A stretch of 48,950 bases of DNA, from positions 1-48,950 of the forward strand of contig CAIVGK010000085.1 of NCBI GenBank assembly GCA_903905475.1, read 5' to 3'. The position numbers and the translations under genes are program-made. The DNA comes from an uncultured Burkholderiales bacterium (lineage in GTDB: Bacteria; Pseudomonadota; Gammaproteobacteria; Burkholderiales; Burkholderiaceae_C). Each line of letters opens with the position of its first letter. Position 1 is the stretch's first letter. Below the pieces are notes generated by a model. That model had not been told where the DNA came from. It searched no databases and worked only from the letters and a program-made list of their open reading frames with translations. Shown one piece after another: positions 1 through 10,038 of the stretch.

Positions 1-182
1 CCGTACCAGAAGAACTCCACCACCTCGATCTTGCCGGCGGGCACCGCATTGGGCTGGCTCAGCTTGACGTACTGGGTGCCCTCGACAGGCACACCTTGCG
101 CCTGGGCTGGCGCGGTCGCCAGCAGGGCGCTCGTGCCAGCGGCGGTGGCCAGGAGGTGGCTTGAAAACTCGCGTCGTTTCAT
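1..182 (-). CDS. dsbA: DsbA, periplasmic thiol:disulfide oxidoreductase (N-terminal fragment)
   Basis: Only the first 60 codons are in the window; the gene runs off the left edge. The translation starts MKRREFSSHLLATAAG and continues with an alanine-rich hydrophobic stretch ending in APAQAQ, a good Sec signal peptide. It then reads toward VEFFWYG, the segment just before the CPHC active site of DsbA; the CPHC itself lies outside. The family oxidises cysteine pairs in secreted proteins in the periplasm. A GAGGA ribosome site lies about 10 nt upstream of the ATG. It follows argS and a SPOR gene on the same strand, an order familiar from Burkholderiales. The call rests on the start of the fold plus context, so a related DsbA-like thioredoxin remains possible. 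Confidence 0.85.
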   Translation of the reverse strand, partial: MKRREFSSHLLATAAGTSALLATAPAQAQGVPVEGTQYVKLSQPNAVPAGKIEVVEFFWY

Positions 183-222
183 GGTGCTTGGTTCCTCGGT
201 CGTGGCATGGGGCCGGTGGGTC

Positions 223-246
223 GAATGCGCAGGGCAGTGCGCATTC
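223..246. repeat. Perfect 8-bp inverted repeat in the dsbA leader
   Basis: GAATGCGC at 223-230 is mirrored by GCGCATTC at 239-246 around an 8-nt loop. It sits in the 135-bp gap between the SPOR gene stop and the dsbA start. No T-run follows on either strand, so it is not a classical intrinsic terminator. It could be a processing or attenuation hairpin, or a protein-binding palindrome. Confidence 0.4.
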
Positions 247-317
247 GCACGGATGAATGAGTGGCCGCTGCCACCGAAAGTTCGGGCGCTGGCGTCAAGG
301 CACGCAACTTCGGTGGA

Positions 318-971
318 TCACCGCGGTGCGCGAACGAGCGCCGCTTCGAACCCGACGGCGGACACTTTCGCCTTGATGTCGTCGGCCTCGGCCTTGTCTT
401 CGAAAGGGCCCAGGCGCACGCGGTGGACGGTGCGTCCGGCCTGCTCGCGCTCGACGATGCGCGCCGAGTAGCCGAGCAGCGCCAGTTTGCCGCGCTGGCC
501 CTCGGCGTCTTCCGCGCTGGAGTAAGCCCCCGTTTGCACGAAGAAGACATACGCCTCGTCGCCGGTCTTGGCCGCAGGGGCCGTCGTGGCCGTCGGGGCC
601 GGCTTGGCCGCGGGCGGTGGCGTCGGCCCGACGGGACGGTCGGCCAGGATGCCGGCCGGATCGCGCTCGCCGGGTGCCGCGGTGGCCGGCTCGCTGGGCG
701 CTGGCGTCACCGGGATCGTTACCGGGCGCGCGGGGTTCTTGCCGGCCAGCGGGGCGTTCGGCTCCCAGTTCTTGTTTTTCTCGCGCTCGGCCGAATCTTG
801 CTCGGCGGTGCGTTGCGGCACCTTGTCAAGGAAGGGCACCGGCACCTTGGTCACGTACAGCGCCACGCCCAGCGCGAGCGCCAGCCCGATCAGCAAGCCG
901 ACGATGAGTCCGGCCAGAAAGCCGCCGCGCTGGCGGGAGCGGGACGCGGTGGGGGGCACGGAGCTGCGCAT
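318..971 (-). CDS. SPOR-domain envelope protein (FtsN-like architecture)
   Basis: A 217-residue single-pass membrane protein. A short basic cytoplasmic tail (about 1-15) is followed by one hydrophobic helix (about 17-41, rich in G, L and A), then a long Pro/Ala-rich periplasmic linker, and from about residue 138 a SPOR domain beginning YVFFVQTGAYSSAEDAE and ending near VGFEAALVRA. SPOR domains bind denuded peptidoglycan glycan at division septa, and this layout is that of FtsN, but without FtsN-specific motifs I do not assign ftsN. I chose the ATG at 971 over a GTG at 986 because GAGG sits 9 nt upstream and the longer form would run back over the argS stop. It is the middle gene of argS-SPOR-dsbA, about 11 nt after argS, so probably cotranscribed. 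Confidence 0.85.
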   Translation of the reverse strand: MRSSVPPTASRSRQRGGFLAGLIVGLLIGLALALGVALYVTKVPVPFLDKVPQRTAEQDSAEREKNKNWEPNAPLAGKNPARPVTIPVTPAPSEPATAAPGERDPAGILADRPVGPTPPPAAKPAPTATTAPAAKTGDEAYVFFVQTGAYSSAEDAEGQRGKLALLGYSARIVEREQAGRTVHRVRLGPFEDKAEADDIKAKVSAVGFEAALVRAPR

Positions 972-982
972 GGATGGAGACC

Positions 983-2680
983 TCACATTTTCTCGGGAGC
1001 GCTCACGCCCAGCACCGCCAGCGCGTTGCGGATCACCTGGCGGGTGGCGCCAAGCAGCGCCAGCCGGGCGCGGGCCACGGCGTCGTCATCGACGAGGAAG
1101 CGTTCTGCGGCGTAGTAGCTGTGGAAGGCGCTGGCCACGTCGCGCAAATAGAAGGTCAGGTCGTGCGGGGCCAGCGTTTCGGCCGCGCCCGACAGCATGG
1201 CCGGGTAATCGGCCAGCCGCAGCATCAGGGCGGTTTCGGTGCTCGCGTTCAGCACCGACAGGTCGGCGGCCTCGAGGCCGGCCGCGTTGCCGCCCTTGTC
1301 TACGTACTGCTGGATCACCGAGCAGATGCGCGCATGGGCGTACTGCACGTAGAACACCGGGTTCTCGTCGTTTTGCTTGAGCGCCAGGTCGACGTCGAAG
1401 GTGAACTCGGTGTCGGCCTTGCGGCTGATCAGGAAGAAGCGCACCGCGTCGCGGCTGGTCCAGTCGATCAGGTCGCGCAGCGTCACGTAGGAGCCGGCGC
1501 GCTTGGAGATCTTGACCTCCTCGCCGCCGCGCATCACGGTGACCATCTTGTGCAGCACGTAGTCGGGGTAGCCCGGCGTGATGCCCACGCCCGAGGCCTG
1601 CAGACCGGCGCGCACCCGCGCGATGGTGCCGTGGTGGTCGCCGCCCTGGATGTTGATCGCCTTGGTGTAGCCGCGCGAGAACTTGTTGATGTGATAGGCC
1701 ACATCGGGCACGAAGTAGGTGTACTGCGCTTCGTCGCCGGCGGTGCCCGACTTGCGCATCACGCGGTCCTTGTCGTCGCCGTAGTCGGTGCTGCGCAGCC
1801 ACAGCGCACCGTCTTGCTCGTAGGTCTTGCCGGCCGCCACCAGGCGCGACACGGTGGCATCGACCTGGCCGGTGGCGTACAGGCTCGACTCGAGAAAGTA
1901 GTGGTCGAAGCGCACGCCAAAGGCCTGCAGATCGAGATCTTGCTCATGGCGCAGGTAGGCGACCGCGAACTGGCGGATGCCGTCGATGTCTTCGATGTCG
2001 CCCGAGGCCGTGAACGCCCGGTCATCGGCGCGCACCGTTTGCCCTGCGGAAAATCCCGCGGCGATGTCGGCGATGTAGTCACCGTTGTAGGCCGATTCCG
2101 GCCACTTTTCGTCGCCCGGCTGGAGTCCGTGCAGGCGTGCCAGCGTCGAGGCGGTCAGCGTGGCGATCTGCACGCCGGCGTCGTTGTAATAGAACTCGCG
2201 CCACACCGACCAGCCCTGCGTTTCGAACAGGTTGCAGATCGCGTCGCCGAGTGCGGCCTGGCGGCCGTGGCCCACGTGCAGCGGCCCGGTCGGGTTGGCC
2301 GAGACGAACTCGACGAGCACCTGCTGGGCGTTGGGCGCGCGCCGCCCGAAGTCCGCGCCCGCGGTGAGCACCTCGCGAACGATGGCCTGTCGGGCGGCCG
2401 CGCGCAGGCGCACGTTGATGAAACCGGGCCCCGCGATGTCGAACGACTCGACATGGCGTCGCACGGCAGGGTCGCGCTCGAGCGCCTCGATGAGCGCTTG
2501 GGCCACCTCGCGCGGGTTCTTCTTCAGCGGTTTGGCCAGCTGCATGGCCGAGGTGCACGCCAGATCGCCGTGGGCGGCCAGTTTGGGCGACTCGAAGGTG
2601 GCCTGCAAGGCGCTGGCCGGGCTGACTTCCTGGATCGCTGAGGCGAGTGCCTTCAGCAGGTCTTGCTTCACTTCAATCAT
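983..2680 (-). CDS. argS: Arginyl-tRNA synthetase
   Basis: Charges tRNA-Arg with arginine in the cytoplasm. The 565-residue product is close to the family length of about 575. The class I HIGH signature appears as HVGH (135-138) in the context [14 protein letters not shown], and the KMSK-like loop as KISKRAG after GGEEV. The C-terminal third has the DALR anticodon-binding character, ending [15 protein letters not shown]. An N-terminal Arg-tRNA synthetase additional domain covers about residues 1-90. It is the first gene of a minus-strand run continuing into the SPOR gene (11-nt gap) and dsbA. The region upstream, 2681-2902, is shared with the divergent kinase gene and should hold promoters for both, though none is clear by eye. 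Confidence 0.97.
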   Translation of the reverse strand: MIEVKQDLLKALASAIQEVSPASALQATFESPKLAAHGDLACTSAMQLAKPLKKNPREVAQALIEALERDPAVRRHVESFDIAGPGFINVRLRAAARQAIVREVLTAGADFGRRAPNAQQVLVEFVSANPTGPLHVGHGRQAALGDAICNLFETQGWSVWREFYYNDAGVQIATLTASTLARLHGLQPGDEKWPESAYNGDYIADIAAGFSAGQTVRADDRAFTASGDIEDIDGIRQFAVAYLRHEQDLDLQAFGVRFDHYFLESSLYATGQVDATVSRLVAAGKTYEQDGALWLRSTDYGDDKDRVMRKSGTAGDEAQYTYFVPDVAYHINKFSRGYTKAINIQGGDHHGTIARVRAGLQASGVGITPGYPDYVLHKMVTVMRGGEEVKISKRAGSYVTLRDLIDWTSRDAVRFFLISRKADTEFTFDVDLALKQNDENPVFYVQYAHARICSVIQQYVDKGGNAAGLEAADLSVLNASTETALMLRLADYPAMLSGAAETLAPHDLTFYLRDVASAFHSYYAAERFLVDDDAVARARLALLGATRQVIRNALAVLGVSAPEKM

Positions 2681-2902
2681 CGGCCGATTCTACGTTTCGG
2701 CCTGCGCACGACGGCCTGGCGGGTGTCCGGCGAAACGGCATCGGCGGCGGTTTGGCGGGTCTTTGGGCGCTTGTTCCGGCGTATCGCTCCACGCCAGCCG
2801 GGGCAACATCGGTGCGGCCGCGCGGCGGTGGAAATCGCCGCACTGTCCTTGATTGCGCCCAACGGACCGGGCTTGTGGCCGCCCGCCATTCCTGCCGAAC
2901 CC

Positions 2903-4291
2903 ATGGCCTCGAACCTGAACGACAGCCCTGCCGTCGACATCGCGATCGACCCCGCACCCGAGCTGCCCGTGGGCCGCGCACTGCCCGCGAAGATCGGCAA
3001 GTACCCGGTGCTGCGCAAGCTCGGTGAGGGTGCCACCAGCGACGTGTACCTGTGCCGCGACGAGTTCCAGGGGCGCGATGTCGCCATCAAGCGGGTGCGC
3101 CACTCGATGGGCGACGACGAGGCTGCGCTGCGCTACAGCGACCGCTTCTTCGCCGCCGAGGCCGCGCTGGTGGGCCGGCTGCAGCACCCCAACGTCGTGA
3201 AGATCTATGACGCGGTGCTCGAGCCGTCGAGCCAGTACCTGGTGATGGAGTACGTGGCGGGCGGCACCCTGCGGCCGTACTGCCGCGCCGATCAGCTGCT
3301 GCCGCTCGAGCAGATCGTCGAAATCGGCTTCAAGTGCGCGATGGCGCTGGGCTATGTCTATCGGCAAGGCCTGATCCACCGCGATGTGAAGCCGGCCAAC
3401 TTGCTGACAGTGCTGAACAACGGCGTCATCACCGATGTGAAGATCAGCGATTTCGGCAGCGCGCTCAACCTCGACTCGGACGTGACGCAGGTCTACCGGG
3501 TGGGCTCGCTGGCCTACATGTCACCCGAGCAGCTCGATGGCAGCACGCTGGACAGCCGCGCCGACATGTACTCGCTGGGCGCGGTGCTGTACCACCTGGT
3601 GGCCGGTCGGCCGGCGTTCGACGCGCAGATCCAGTCGGCCCTGATGCACCAGATCTATCACGTGGCGCCGCCCCCGTTGGTCGGCTTGCGTGACGGCGTG
3701 GGGCCCGCGCTCGACGCCGTGATCCAGCGCGCGCTGGCCAAGGCCCCGCAAGACCGATTTGCCGACTGGGACGAGTTCGCGCAGGCGCTGTCAGGCCTGA
3801 TCTCCAGGCAGGAGGTGCCCCGCGGCCAGTTGCAAGGCGTGCTCGATTCCGAGCGGTTCAACCTGTTGCGCAAGCTGGAGTTCTTCGCGAGCTTCGGCGA
3901 TGTCGAGTTGTGGGAGGTGGTGCACCGCGCCAAGTGGCGGCGCTTTCCGGTCGGTCACGCCCTGTACCGCAAAGGCGATCAGGGCCGGGCCTTCCACATC
4001 CTTGCGCAAGGGGCGGTTGACGTGTTCCGCGATGGCGAGAAGGTCGCCGCCCTGGGCGCGGGCACCTCGGTGGGCGAGATGGCGTACCTGGCGCCCAGCC
4101 CCGATCTGCGCACCCATGCGGCCGACGTGCTGATCACGGAGCTCGCCACGACGATCTCGTTCGTGCCCGAGACGCTCGCGCAGGTCAGCGTGGGTTGCCG
4201 GCACCTGTTCGACGAGGCCTTCATCCGCGTGCTGGTACGCCGGTTGCATGTGGCCCACGAACGACTGGCGCATCCGCGGCGCATCCTTTGA
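2903..4291 (+). CDS. Serine/threonine protein kinase with C-terminal cyclic-nucleotide-binding-like domain
   Basis: A Hanks-type kinase of 462 residues. Visible kinase motifs are the glycine loop GEGATSDVYL (41-50), the ATP lysine in AIKRV (K63), the catalytic loop HRDVKPANLL (159-168), DFG (183-185) and the SPEQ segment (207-210). All catalytic residues look intact. After about residue 300 there is a linker, then residues 330-450 resemble a cNMP-binding/Crp-type beta barrel: a PVGHALYRKGDQGRAFHIL stretch and GEMAYL (391-396), where the ligand cassette normally lies. There is no transmembrane segment, so it is predicted cytosolic. An upstream in-frame extension to 2663 would overlap argS and reads like noncoding sequence; the ATG at 2903 lacks a good ribosome site but begins the conserved-looking part. 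The substrate is unknown. Confidence 0.9.
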   Translation: MASNLNDSPAVDIAIDPAPELPVGRALPAKIGKYPVLRKLGEGATSDVYLCRDEFQGRDVAIKRVRHSMGDDEAALRYSDRFFAAEAALVGRLQHPNVVKIYDAVLEPSSQYLVMEYVAGGTLRPYCRADQLLPLEQIVEIGFKCAMALGYVYRQGLIHRDVKPANLLTVLNNGVITDVKISDFGSALNLDSDVTQVYRVGSLAYMSPEQLDGSTLDSRADMYSLGAVLYHLVAGRPAFDAQIQSALMHQIYHVAPPPLVGLRDGVGPALDAVIQRALAKAPQDRFADWDEFAQALSGLISRQEVPRGQLQGVLDSERFNLLRKLEFFASFGDVELWEVVHRAKWRRFPVGHALYRKGDQGRAFHILAQGAVDVFRDGEKVAALGAGTSVGEMAYLAPSPDLRTHAADVLITELATTISFVPETLAQVSVGCRHLFDEAFIRVLVRRLHVAHERLAHPRRIL

Positions 4292-4395
4292 GGGCGTGAT
4301 CCGGCGTGCGCCTTGCTGGCGCGCCGCGCCGCGTGATCCAATCCTTGGCGGCGCACGGCTGCGCGCCTTCAATGACCACCCCACAAGGAACCTCG

Positions 4396-4686
4396 ATGAA
4401 GACACTCCTGAGCGTGATCGCCCTGTTTCTGGGCTGCCTGTCGTTGCCTGCCCTCGCCGCCGACGCCCCCGCGAGCGCGCCCCTGAGCAAGCGGCAAAGC
4501 AAGATGACGACGTGCAACGCCGAGGCGGCGGGCATGAAGGGTGATGAGCGCAAGGCCTTCATGAAGAAGTGTCTGTCGGCGGCGAAGCACACGCAGCGAG
4601 ACAAGATGAAGTTCTGCAACGCCGAGGCCCGGGACAAGAAGGGCGACGAACGCAAGGCCTTCATGAAAGCCTGCCTGAGCACCTGA
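4396..4686 (+). CDS. PsiF-repeat secreted protein
   Basis: A 96-residue protein with a clear Sec signal peptide (MKTLLSVIALFLGCLS..., cleavage probably after PALAA). Two tandem copies of a basic motif follow: KMTTCNAEA..MKGDERKAFMKKCLS and KMKFCNAEARDKKGDERKAFMKACLS. Each copy has two cysteines, probably forming a disulfide in the periplasm. This is the PsiF repeat found in a phosphate-starvation-inducible protein of E. coli; the biochemical role is not established. AAGGAA lies 5 nt upstream of the ATG, fixing the start. The gene stands alone between the kinase and malate synthase. Confidence 0.88.
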   Translation: MKTLLSVIALFLGCLSLPALAADAPASAPLSKRQSKMTTCNAEAAGMKGDERKAFMKKCLSAAKHTQRDKMKFCNAEARDKKGDERKAFMKACLST

Positions 4687-4703
4687 GCCACCCGGCTCGA
4701 TGG

Positions 4704-4726
4704 GGCTCGCCGAGTGCCGGTGAGCC
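4704..4726. repeat. Intergenic hairpin between the PsiF gene and malate synthase
   Basis: GGCTCGCC (4704-4711) can pair with GGTGAGCC (4719-4726) over 8 positions with one G-T wobble and a 7-nt loop. It lies 18 nt after the PsiF stop. No U-tract follows, so a terminator role is only a guess. Confidence 0.3.
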
Positions 4727-4818
4727 AGCCTGAAAATCCCCCGCTACCGCATCCCGAGCGCCTGGGCCACAGCCGGCGCTGGGAGCCTGATTTTTTGAAA
4801 CCTCAAGGAGTTTTTGTG

Positions 4819-6423
<1,605 letters not shown>

Positions 6424-6490
6424 TCGGCACGGCCACGGCCCGCGCACGATTCGTGCTCGGGCTGCGGCAGGCTTTGGGGTGAGTTGCCGT

Positions 6491-6917
6491 ATGAAAACGT
6501 CCGTGTCGACCCGAATCGTCGTCGTTGGTGCCGGCTTTGCCGGGACCAACCTGGCCCGAACGTTGAGCGGCCAACCTGATCGGTTCGATGGCCGGGCGGG
6601 CGACCACGCCGTTTCGCTATCGATCGCGCGGGGCCATGGCCTCGATCGGTCACCTCAAGGGCGTGGCCGGGGTGTACGGCGTGCCGCTCCCCGGCTGGTT
6701 GGCCTGGCTGGTGTGGCGCGCTGACTACCTCTCGCAGATGCCCTCCACCGGGCGGCGGCTGCGCAGCTTCTTCGAGTGGAGCTGGGGCATGTTTTTCCCC
6801 TCGGACATCACGCACCTGCGCTTCACGCGCAGCGCCGAGGTGCAGTCCGAAGATCAGCGGCTGTACCCCGCGGCTGACGCTCAGGCGCTGAGCGCCGCCG
6901 TGCCGCCGCCGCCCTGA
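6491..6917 (+). pseudogene. Type II NADH dehydrogenase remnant (internal deletion plus frameshift)
   Basis: Two pieces of one protein lie in different frames. The first (from ATG 6491) reads MKTSVSTRIVVVGAGFAG followed by TNLARTL, a perfect N-terminal FAD-binding Rossmann start, and then loses sense. The second, one frame over from about 6609 to 6917, reads TPFRYRSRGAMASIGHLKG and then a hydrophobic GWLAWLVWR stretch and FFEWSWGMFFPSDITHLRFTR, which matches the C-terminal membrane-anchoring end of Ndh-type NADH:quinone oxidoreductases. The roughly 300 residues between (NAD-binding domain and most of the FAD domain) are gone, so the product cannot be functional. Intact family members are about 430 residues. 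It follows malate synthase by 67 bp. Confidence 0.82.
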
Positions 6918-6945
6918 TTCGCCCGCTGGGCACCCCGCGCTCGCA

Positions 6946-7827
6946 TCACACCAGTTCGCGGCCCATCAAGCGCTCGAGCACGCGCAGCGGTGAGTGGGCT
7001 GGGTCGCGCATGCCGGCGACCGGCAGGTAGAAGGTCTGCTCGAAGGCGAAGCGTCCGCCCATGGCGGCGTGCGGAACCTGATCGGTGTAGACCATCCAGG
7101 TGCTGCCCGGCGCGAACTCGCAGCTGCGTTGGTCGGCGCTGGACTGGTAGTCGCTGTCCGCCTTCATGCGGTCGTGCAACTGCAGCATGTAGTGGTCGTA
7201 GGCGCTGCGCGGACCCTTGGTGATGCCCAGCATGGCGAGCAGTTGGCGGCTGCCCCACAGCGGGCCGTGCAGCGACGCCAGATGGCGCCGCGCCACGTCT
7301 TCGAACGATCCGCCCAGCCGCCAATGGCGCCCCTCGCCGTGGGGGTTCACGTTGGTGAACAGTCGAAGAATGCGTTTGCCGCGGGTTGGCGAAGACGGGA
7401 AGCTGTCGACGTGCAAGCGGCTGTCGTCCTGGCGCCAGGAGCTGGGTCGGCCGGCGACTTCGACCGGCCGGAAGCTGGTTCGCCCCTGTTCGACGGTGGC
7501 CAGGTAACCCGGCAGCAAGCCATGCACCAGCGTGCGGCTCAAGGTGGCAAAGCGCACCATCATGTCGCGCAGCACGGCCAGCTCGGCCGCATCGGCGCTG
7601 CTGCCACGCACGCTGTGGTCGGCCAGATTCAAGCTGATGTTCTTGCCCTGGACCTCGACGCCGGCGCCTTGGAAATAGAGCCCACGCTCGTTGTCGTGCA
7701 GGGGGAAATCGAGCTGTGGCAGCAGCAGCACGTTGCCGGCCTCCAGGGCGGCCACCGCCGCAGCCTGGTCTTGCGCGGAGCACGGCGCGGCCCAGCTGTC
7801 GATGGCCAGGGGGGTGATGTCGGTCAT
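6946..7827 (-). CDS. kdoO: Kdo hydroxylase-family Fe(II)/2-oxoglutarate dioxygenase
   Basis: A 293-residue protein resembling KdoO, which adds a hydroxyl to the 3-deoxy-D-manno-oct-2-ulosonic acid of the LPS inner core, using Fe(II), 2-oxoglutarate and O2. The iron-binding HxD is visible as LHVDSFPSSPTRG (H139, D141), with the distal histidine in DQVPHAAMGGRF (H253) and a plausible 2-oxoglutarate arginine at R259. GLYFQGAGVEVQGKNISLN near residue 49 is also family-like. The ATG at 7827 begins the conserved part. It is the last gene of a minus-strand run with GT2, a flippase-like protein and GT4, which supports a role in lipopolysaccharide modification. The assignment is from memory of the family. 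Confidence 0.8.
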   Translation of the reverse strand: MTDITPLAIDSWAAPCSAQDQAAAVAALEAGNVLLLPQLDFPLHDNERGLYFQGAGVEVQGKNISLNLADHSVRGSSADAAELAVLRDMMVRFATLSRTLVHGLLPGYLATVEQGRTSFRPVEVAGRPSSWRQDDSRLHVDSFPSSPTRGKRILRLFTNVNPHGEGRHWRLGGSFEDVARRHLASLHGPLWGSRQLLAMLGITKGPRSAYDHYMLQLHDRMKADSDYQSSADQRSCEFAPGSTWMVYTDQVPHAAMGGRFAFEQTFYLPVAGMRDPAHSPLRVLERLMGRELV

Positions 7828-7889
7828 GGTGCGAGCCTGCCTCGAGTTGGAGATGGATGGCGCGGTGAGCCGGCGGGGCGGCTGCGTGA

Positions 7890-9026
7890 TCAGCGCCCGA
7901 GCAGCCGCCGATAGACCGCACGGTTGCCCGCGGCCATGATCGGTGGCGTGAAGTCGGATTCGACGTGAGCCGGCCCGGCCGCACCCAGCCGCTGGCGCAG
8001 CGGCGCATCGCTGAGCAGCCGGTCGATCGCTGCGGCCAGTGCGGCCGCGTCGCCCACCGGCACCAGCACCCCGGTGATCCCGTCGGCCACCGCTTCGGGA
8101 ATGCCGCCCACGCGCGAGCCGATGCATGGCACCCCGGCCGCGGCGGCTTGCAGGCACACATTGGCCAGCCCTTCGGTGTAGGCCGGGTGCACCAGCACAT
8201 CGAGCGACCCGATCCACCGCTCGAGGTCGGCGCGAAACCCGGCGAAGCGCACCCGGTGCTGCAAGCCGTGCCGTGCCGCCAGCGCCGGTAGGCTTGCGGA
8301 CAGCGCCCCACGCCCGAACACGATCAGCTGCGCCGTCGGGTGCCGGGTGGCGAGCATTTGCAGCGCCTCGAACAACAGCGCGTGGCCCTTGCGTTCGATC
8401 AGCTGCGCGGCGATGCCCAGGATCGGTTGCGTCGGGTCCACGTCGAAGGTGGCGGCCAGCTCGGTGCGTGAACGGGGGTGCTGGAAGTGCGCCGGGTCGA
8501 TCGCGCTGTGCACCACGGTGATGTCGGAGCCGGGAACACCCTGGCTGACCAGCACGTCCTTGATGCCCTGCGCCACCGCGACCACGTGGCGGTACAGCGG
8601 GTACTTGAGCCACAGCGCGAGCCGCTTTTCGCGGTTGTCATTGCGCCGCGACATCACCGCCGGCACGCCCGCCAGCTTGGCACCCAGCCCGCCCCACACG
8701 TCGGCACCACGCCGGCTGTGGATGTGCACGAGGTCGGGCTTGAGCCGCCTGAGCAGCGCGGCAAACCGCCAGACGATCGACACGTCCACATCGCCCAGCG
8801 TGGCCAGCTCGATGACCTCGGTGCCGGCGGCGCGCGCCCGGCCGGCCATCTCGCCGCCCTTGGCGCACACCAGCGTGCTGCGCACGCCGAGCGCCGGCAG
8901 GTGCTCGGTCAGGTACAGCACCTGGCGCGCTCCGCCATAGACGAAGCGACCGGTTTCCAGGTGAACGACATGCGGCTGGCTCGCGCTGCGGCCGTCGCTC
9001 AGGGGGGTGGGTGGCTTCAGTGACAT
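7890..9026 (-). CDS. Glycosyltransferase family 4
   Basis: A 378-residue GT-B fold transferase. The N-terminal domain begins HVVHLETGRFVYGGARQV, and the C-terminal domain has the GT4 donor-binding pattern EGLANVCLQAAAAGVPC followed by GSRVGGIPE. No signal peptide or membrane helix is seen, so it is likely a peripheral cytoplasmic enzyme building a surface glycan or the LPS core from nucleotide sugars. Donor and acceptor cannot be told from sequence. It starts only 9 nt after the stop of the flippase-like gene and lies 62 bp before kdoO, so the four minus-strand genes are probably one operon. Confidence 0.9.
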   Translation of the reverse strand: MSLKPPTPLSDGRSASQPHVVHLETGRFVYGGARQVLYLTEHLPALGVRSTLVCAKGGEMAGRARAAGTEVIELATLGDVDVSIVWRFAALLRRLKPDLVHIHSRRGADVWGGLGAKLAGVPAVMSRRNDNREKRLALWLKYPLYRHVVAVAQGIKDVLVSQGVPGSDITVVHSAIDPAHFQHPRSRTELAATFDVDPTQPILGIAAQLIERKGHALLFEALQMLATRHPTAQLIVFGRGALSASLPALAARHGLQHRVRFAGFRADLERWIGSLDVLVHPAYTEGLANVCLQAAAAGVPCIGSRVGGIPEAVADGITGVLVPVGDAAALAAAIDRLLSDAPLRQRLGAAGPAHVESDFTPPIMAAGNRAVYRRLLGR

Positions 9027-9035
9027 GCCCGCAAA

Positions 9036-10016
9036 TCAGGGAGTGGGGGTAGGAGCGGTTGGCGCCGTCGACGGTATCGGCAGCCACGCCAGCGTGGCTT
9101 GCGCCAGCGCATAGATACCGAAAGCCGCTGCCGCTGCCACCGCCAGCGGCGGTGCGATGCCGAAGGTCGACCACGCGGTGACCGTGGCCACTTCGCGCGT
9201 GCCCCAGCCGCCAAAGCTCACGGGCAGCGCGGCAAACAAGAAGATCGGACCTGCGGTGAAGGCGACCACCCACCAGGGCAGCACGACGCCGAACGCGCGC
9301 CCGGCGCAGTACAGCGCGCCCACCGCGAAGGCCTGCACCGCCAGCGAGGCCAACGCCTGCCGCCGGTACTGCTGGAAACCGTGCGGCCGGCGCAGCAGCT
9401 CGACCGCCAGCGCGCGTCGCCCGCCTGCGGTGGCGCCCCAGCCGGCCAGCGCCGCCAGCGTGCTCAGCACCACCAGAGGCAGCAGCAGCACCACGCCGAG
9501 CAAGCTCGCGGCGATCAGCGCCGTGGGCCAGGCCGCGGGCACGTGCAGCCGCGCACGCAGGAGGTCCATTTCGGGCGATCCGAGTCCGATGAACAGCGCC
9601 AGCGCACCGAGCGCGAACAAGATCCACAGCCCGCTCAGCCGATCGAGCACCACCGACAGGCTGGCCGCGGTCATCGGGCAGCCGTCGCGGTTGAGTTGCC
9701 ACGCGCGAAACATGTCGCCGCCGAGCACCGCGCCGGGCAGCAGCGCATTGATGGCCACGCCGCGGAAGTACACGGCGATGGCCCAGCGCGCGCGCACCCG
9801 GTGGCCGAGCCAGCGCGCCAGTTCGGCCCAGCGCAGCGACGATGAGGTGTTGCCCGCGGTCGCGCTCGCCAGGCCCAGCAGCAGCCAGCCGACATCGGCG
9901 CCGCGCACCGCGGCCAGCACGGCTTGCGGACCGGCCAGCCAGACCACGGCGGCCAGCAGCAACGGTGCGCCCACCAGACGCACCAGCTGGATCGCGTGCT
10001 GGCGGGTCACCGGCAT
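9036..10016 (-). CDS. Flippase-like integral membrane protein (UPF0104 / lysylphosphatidylglycerol-synthase TM family)
   Basis: A 326-residue, very hydrophobic protein with about eight predicted membrane helices. Family-typical segments are FRGVAINALLPGAVLGGDMFRAW and LSVVLDRLSGLW, followed by FAALPVSFGGWGTRE near the C-terminus. Members often accompany glycosyltransferases and are annotated as flippase-like; the direct activity is not established for most. It sits between GT2 (22-nt gap) and GT4 (9-nt gap) on the same strand, suggesting it serves the same lipid-linked or LPS-bound glycan. Confidence 0.87.
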   Translation of the reverse strand: MPVTRQHAIQLVRLVGAPLLLAAVVWLAGPQAVLAAVRGADVGWLLLGLASATAGNTSSSLRWAELARWLGHRVRARWAIAVYFRGVAINALLPGAVLGGDMFRAWQLNRDGCPMTAASLSVVLDRLSGLWILFALGALALFIGLGSPEMDLLRARLHVPAAWPTALIAASLLGVVLLLPLVVLSTLAALAGWGATAGGRRALAVELLRRPHGFQQYRRQALASLAVQAFAVGALYCAGRAFGVVLPWWVVAFTAGPIFLFAALPVSFGGWGTREVATVTAWSTFGIAPPLAVAAAAAFGIYALAQATLAWLPIPSTAPTAPTPTP

Positions 10017-10038
10017 CGGGGTGGCGAACGGCGCAGCG

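Noticed and set aside
974-2641. Long open frame on the plus strand opposite argS
   Set aside because: A shadow of argS caused by GC-rich codon bias; the translation is rich in His, Arg, Gly and Val with no domain, while argS on the other strand is unmistakable.
2663-2902. N-terminal extension of the Ser/Thr kinase
   Set aside because: It would overlap argS and is a basic, low-conservation stretch; the recognisable protein starts at 2903.
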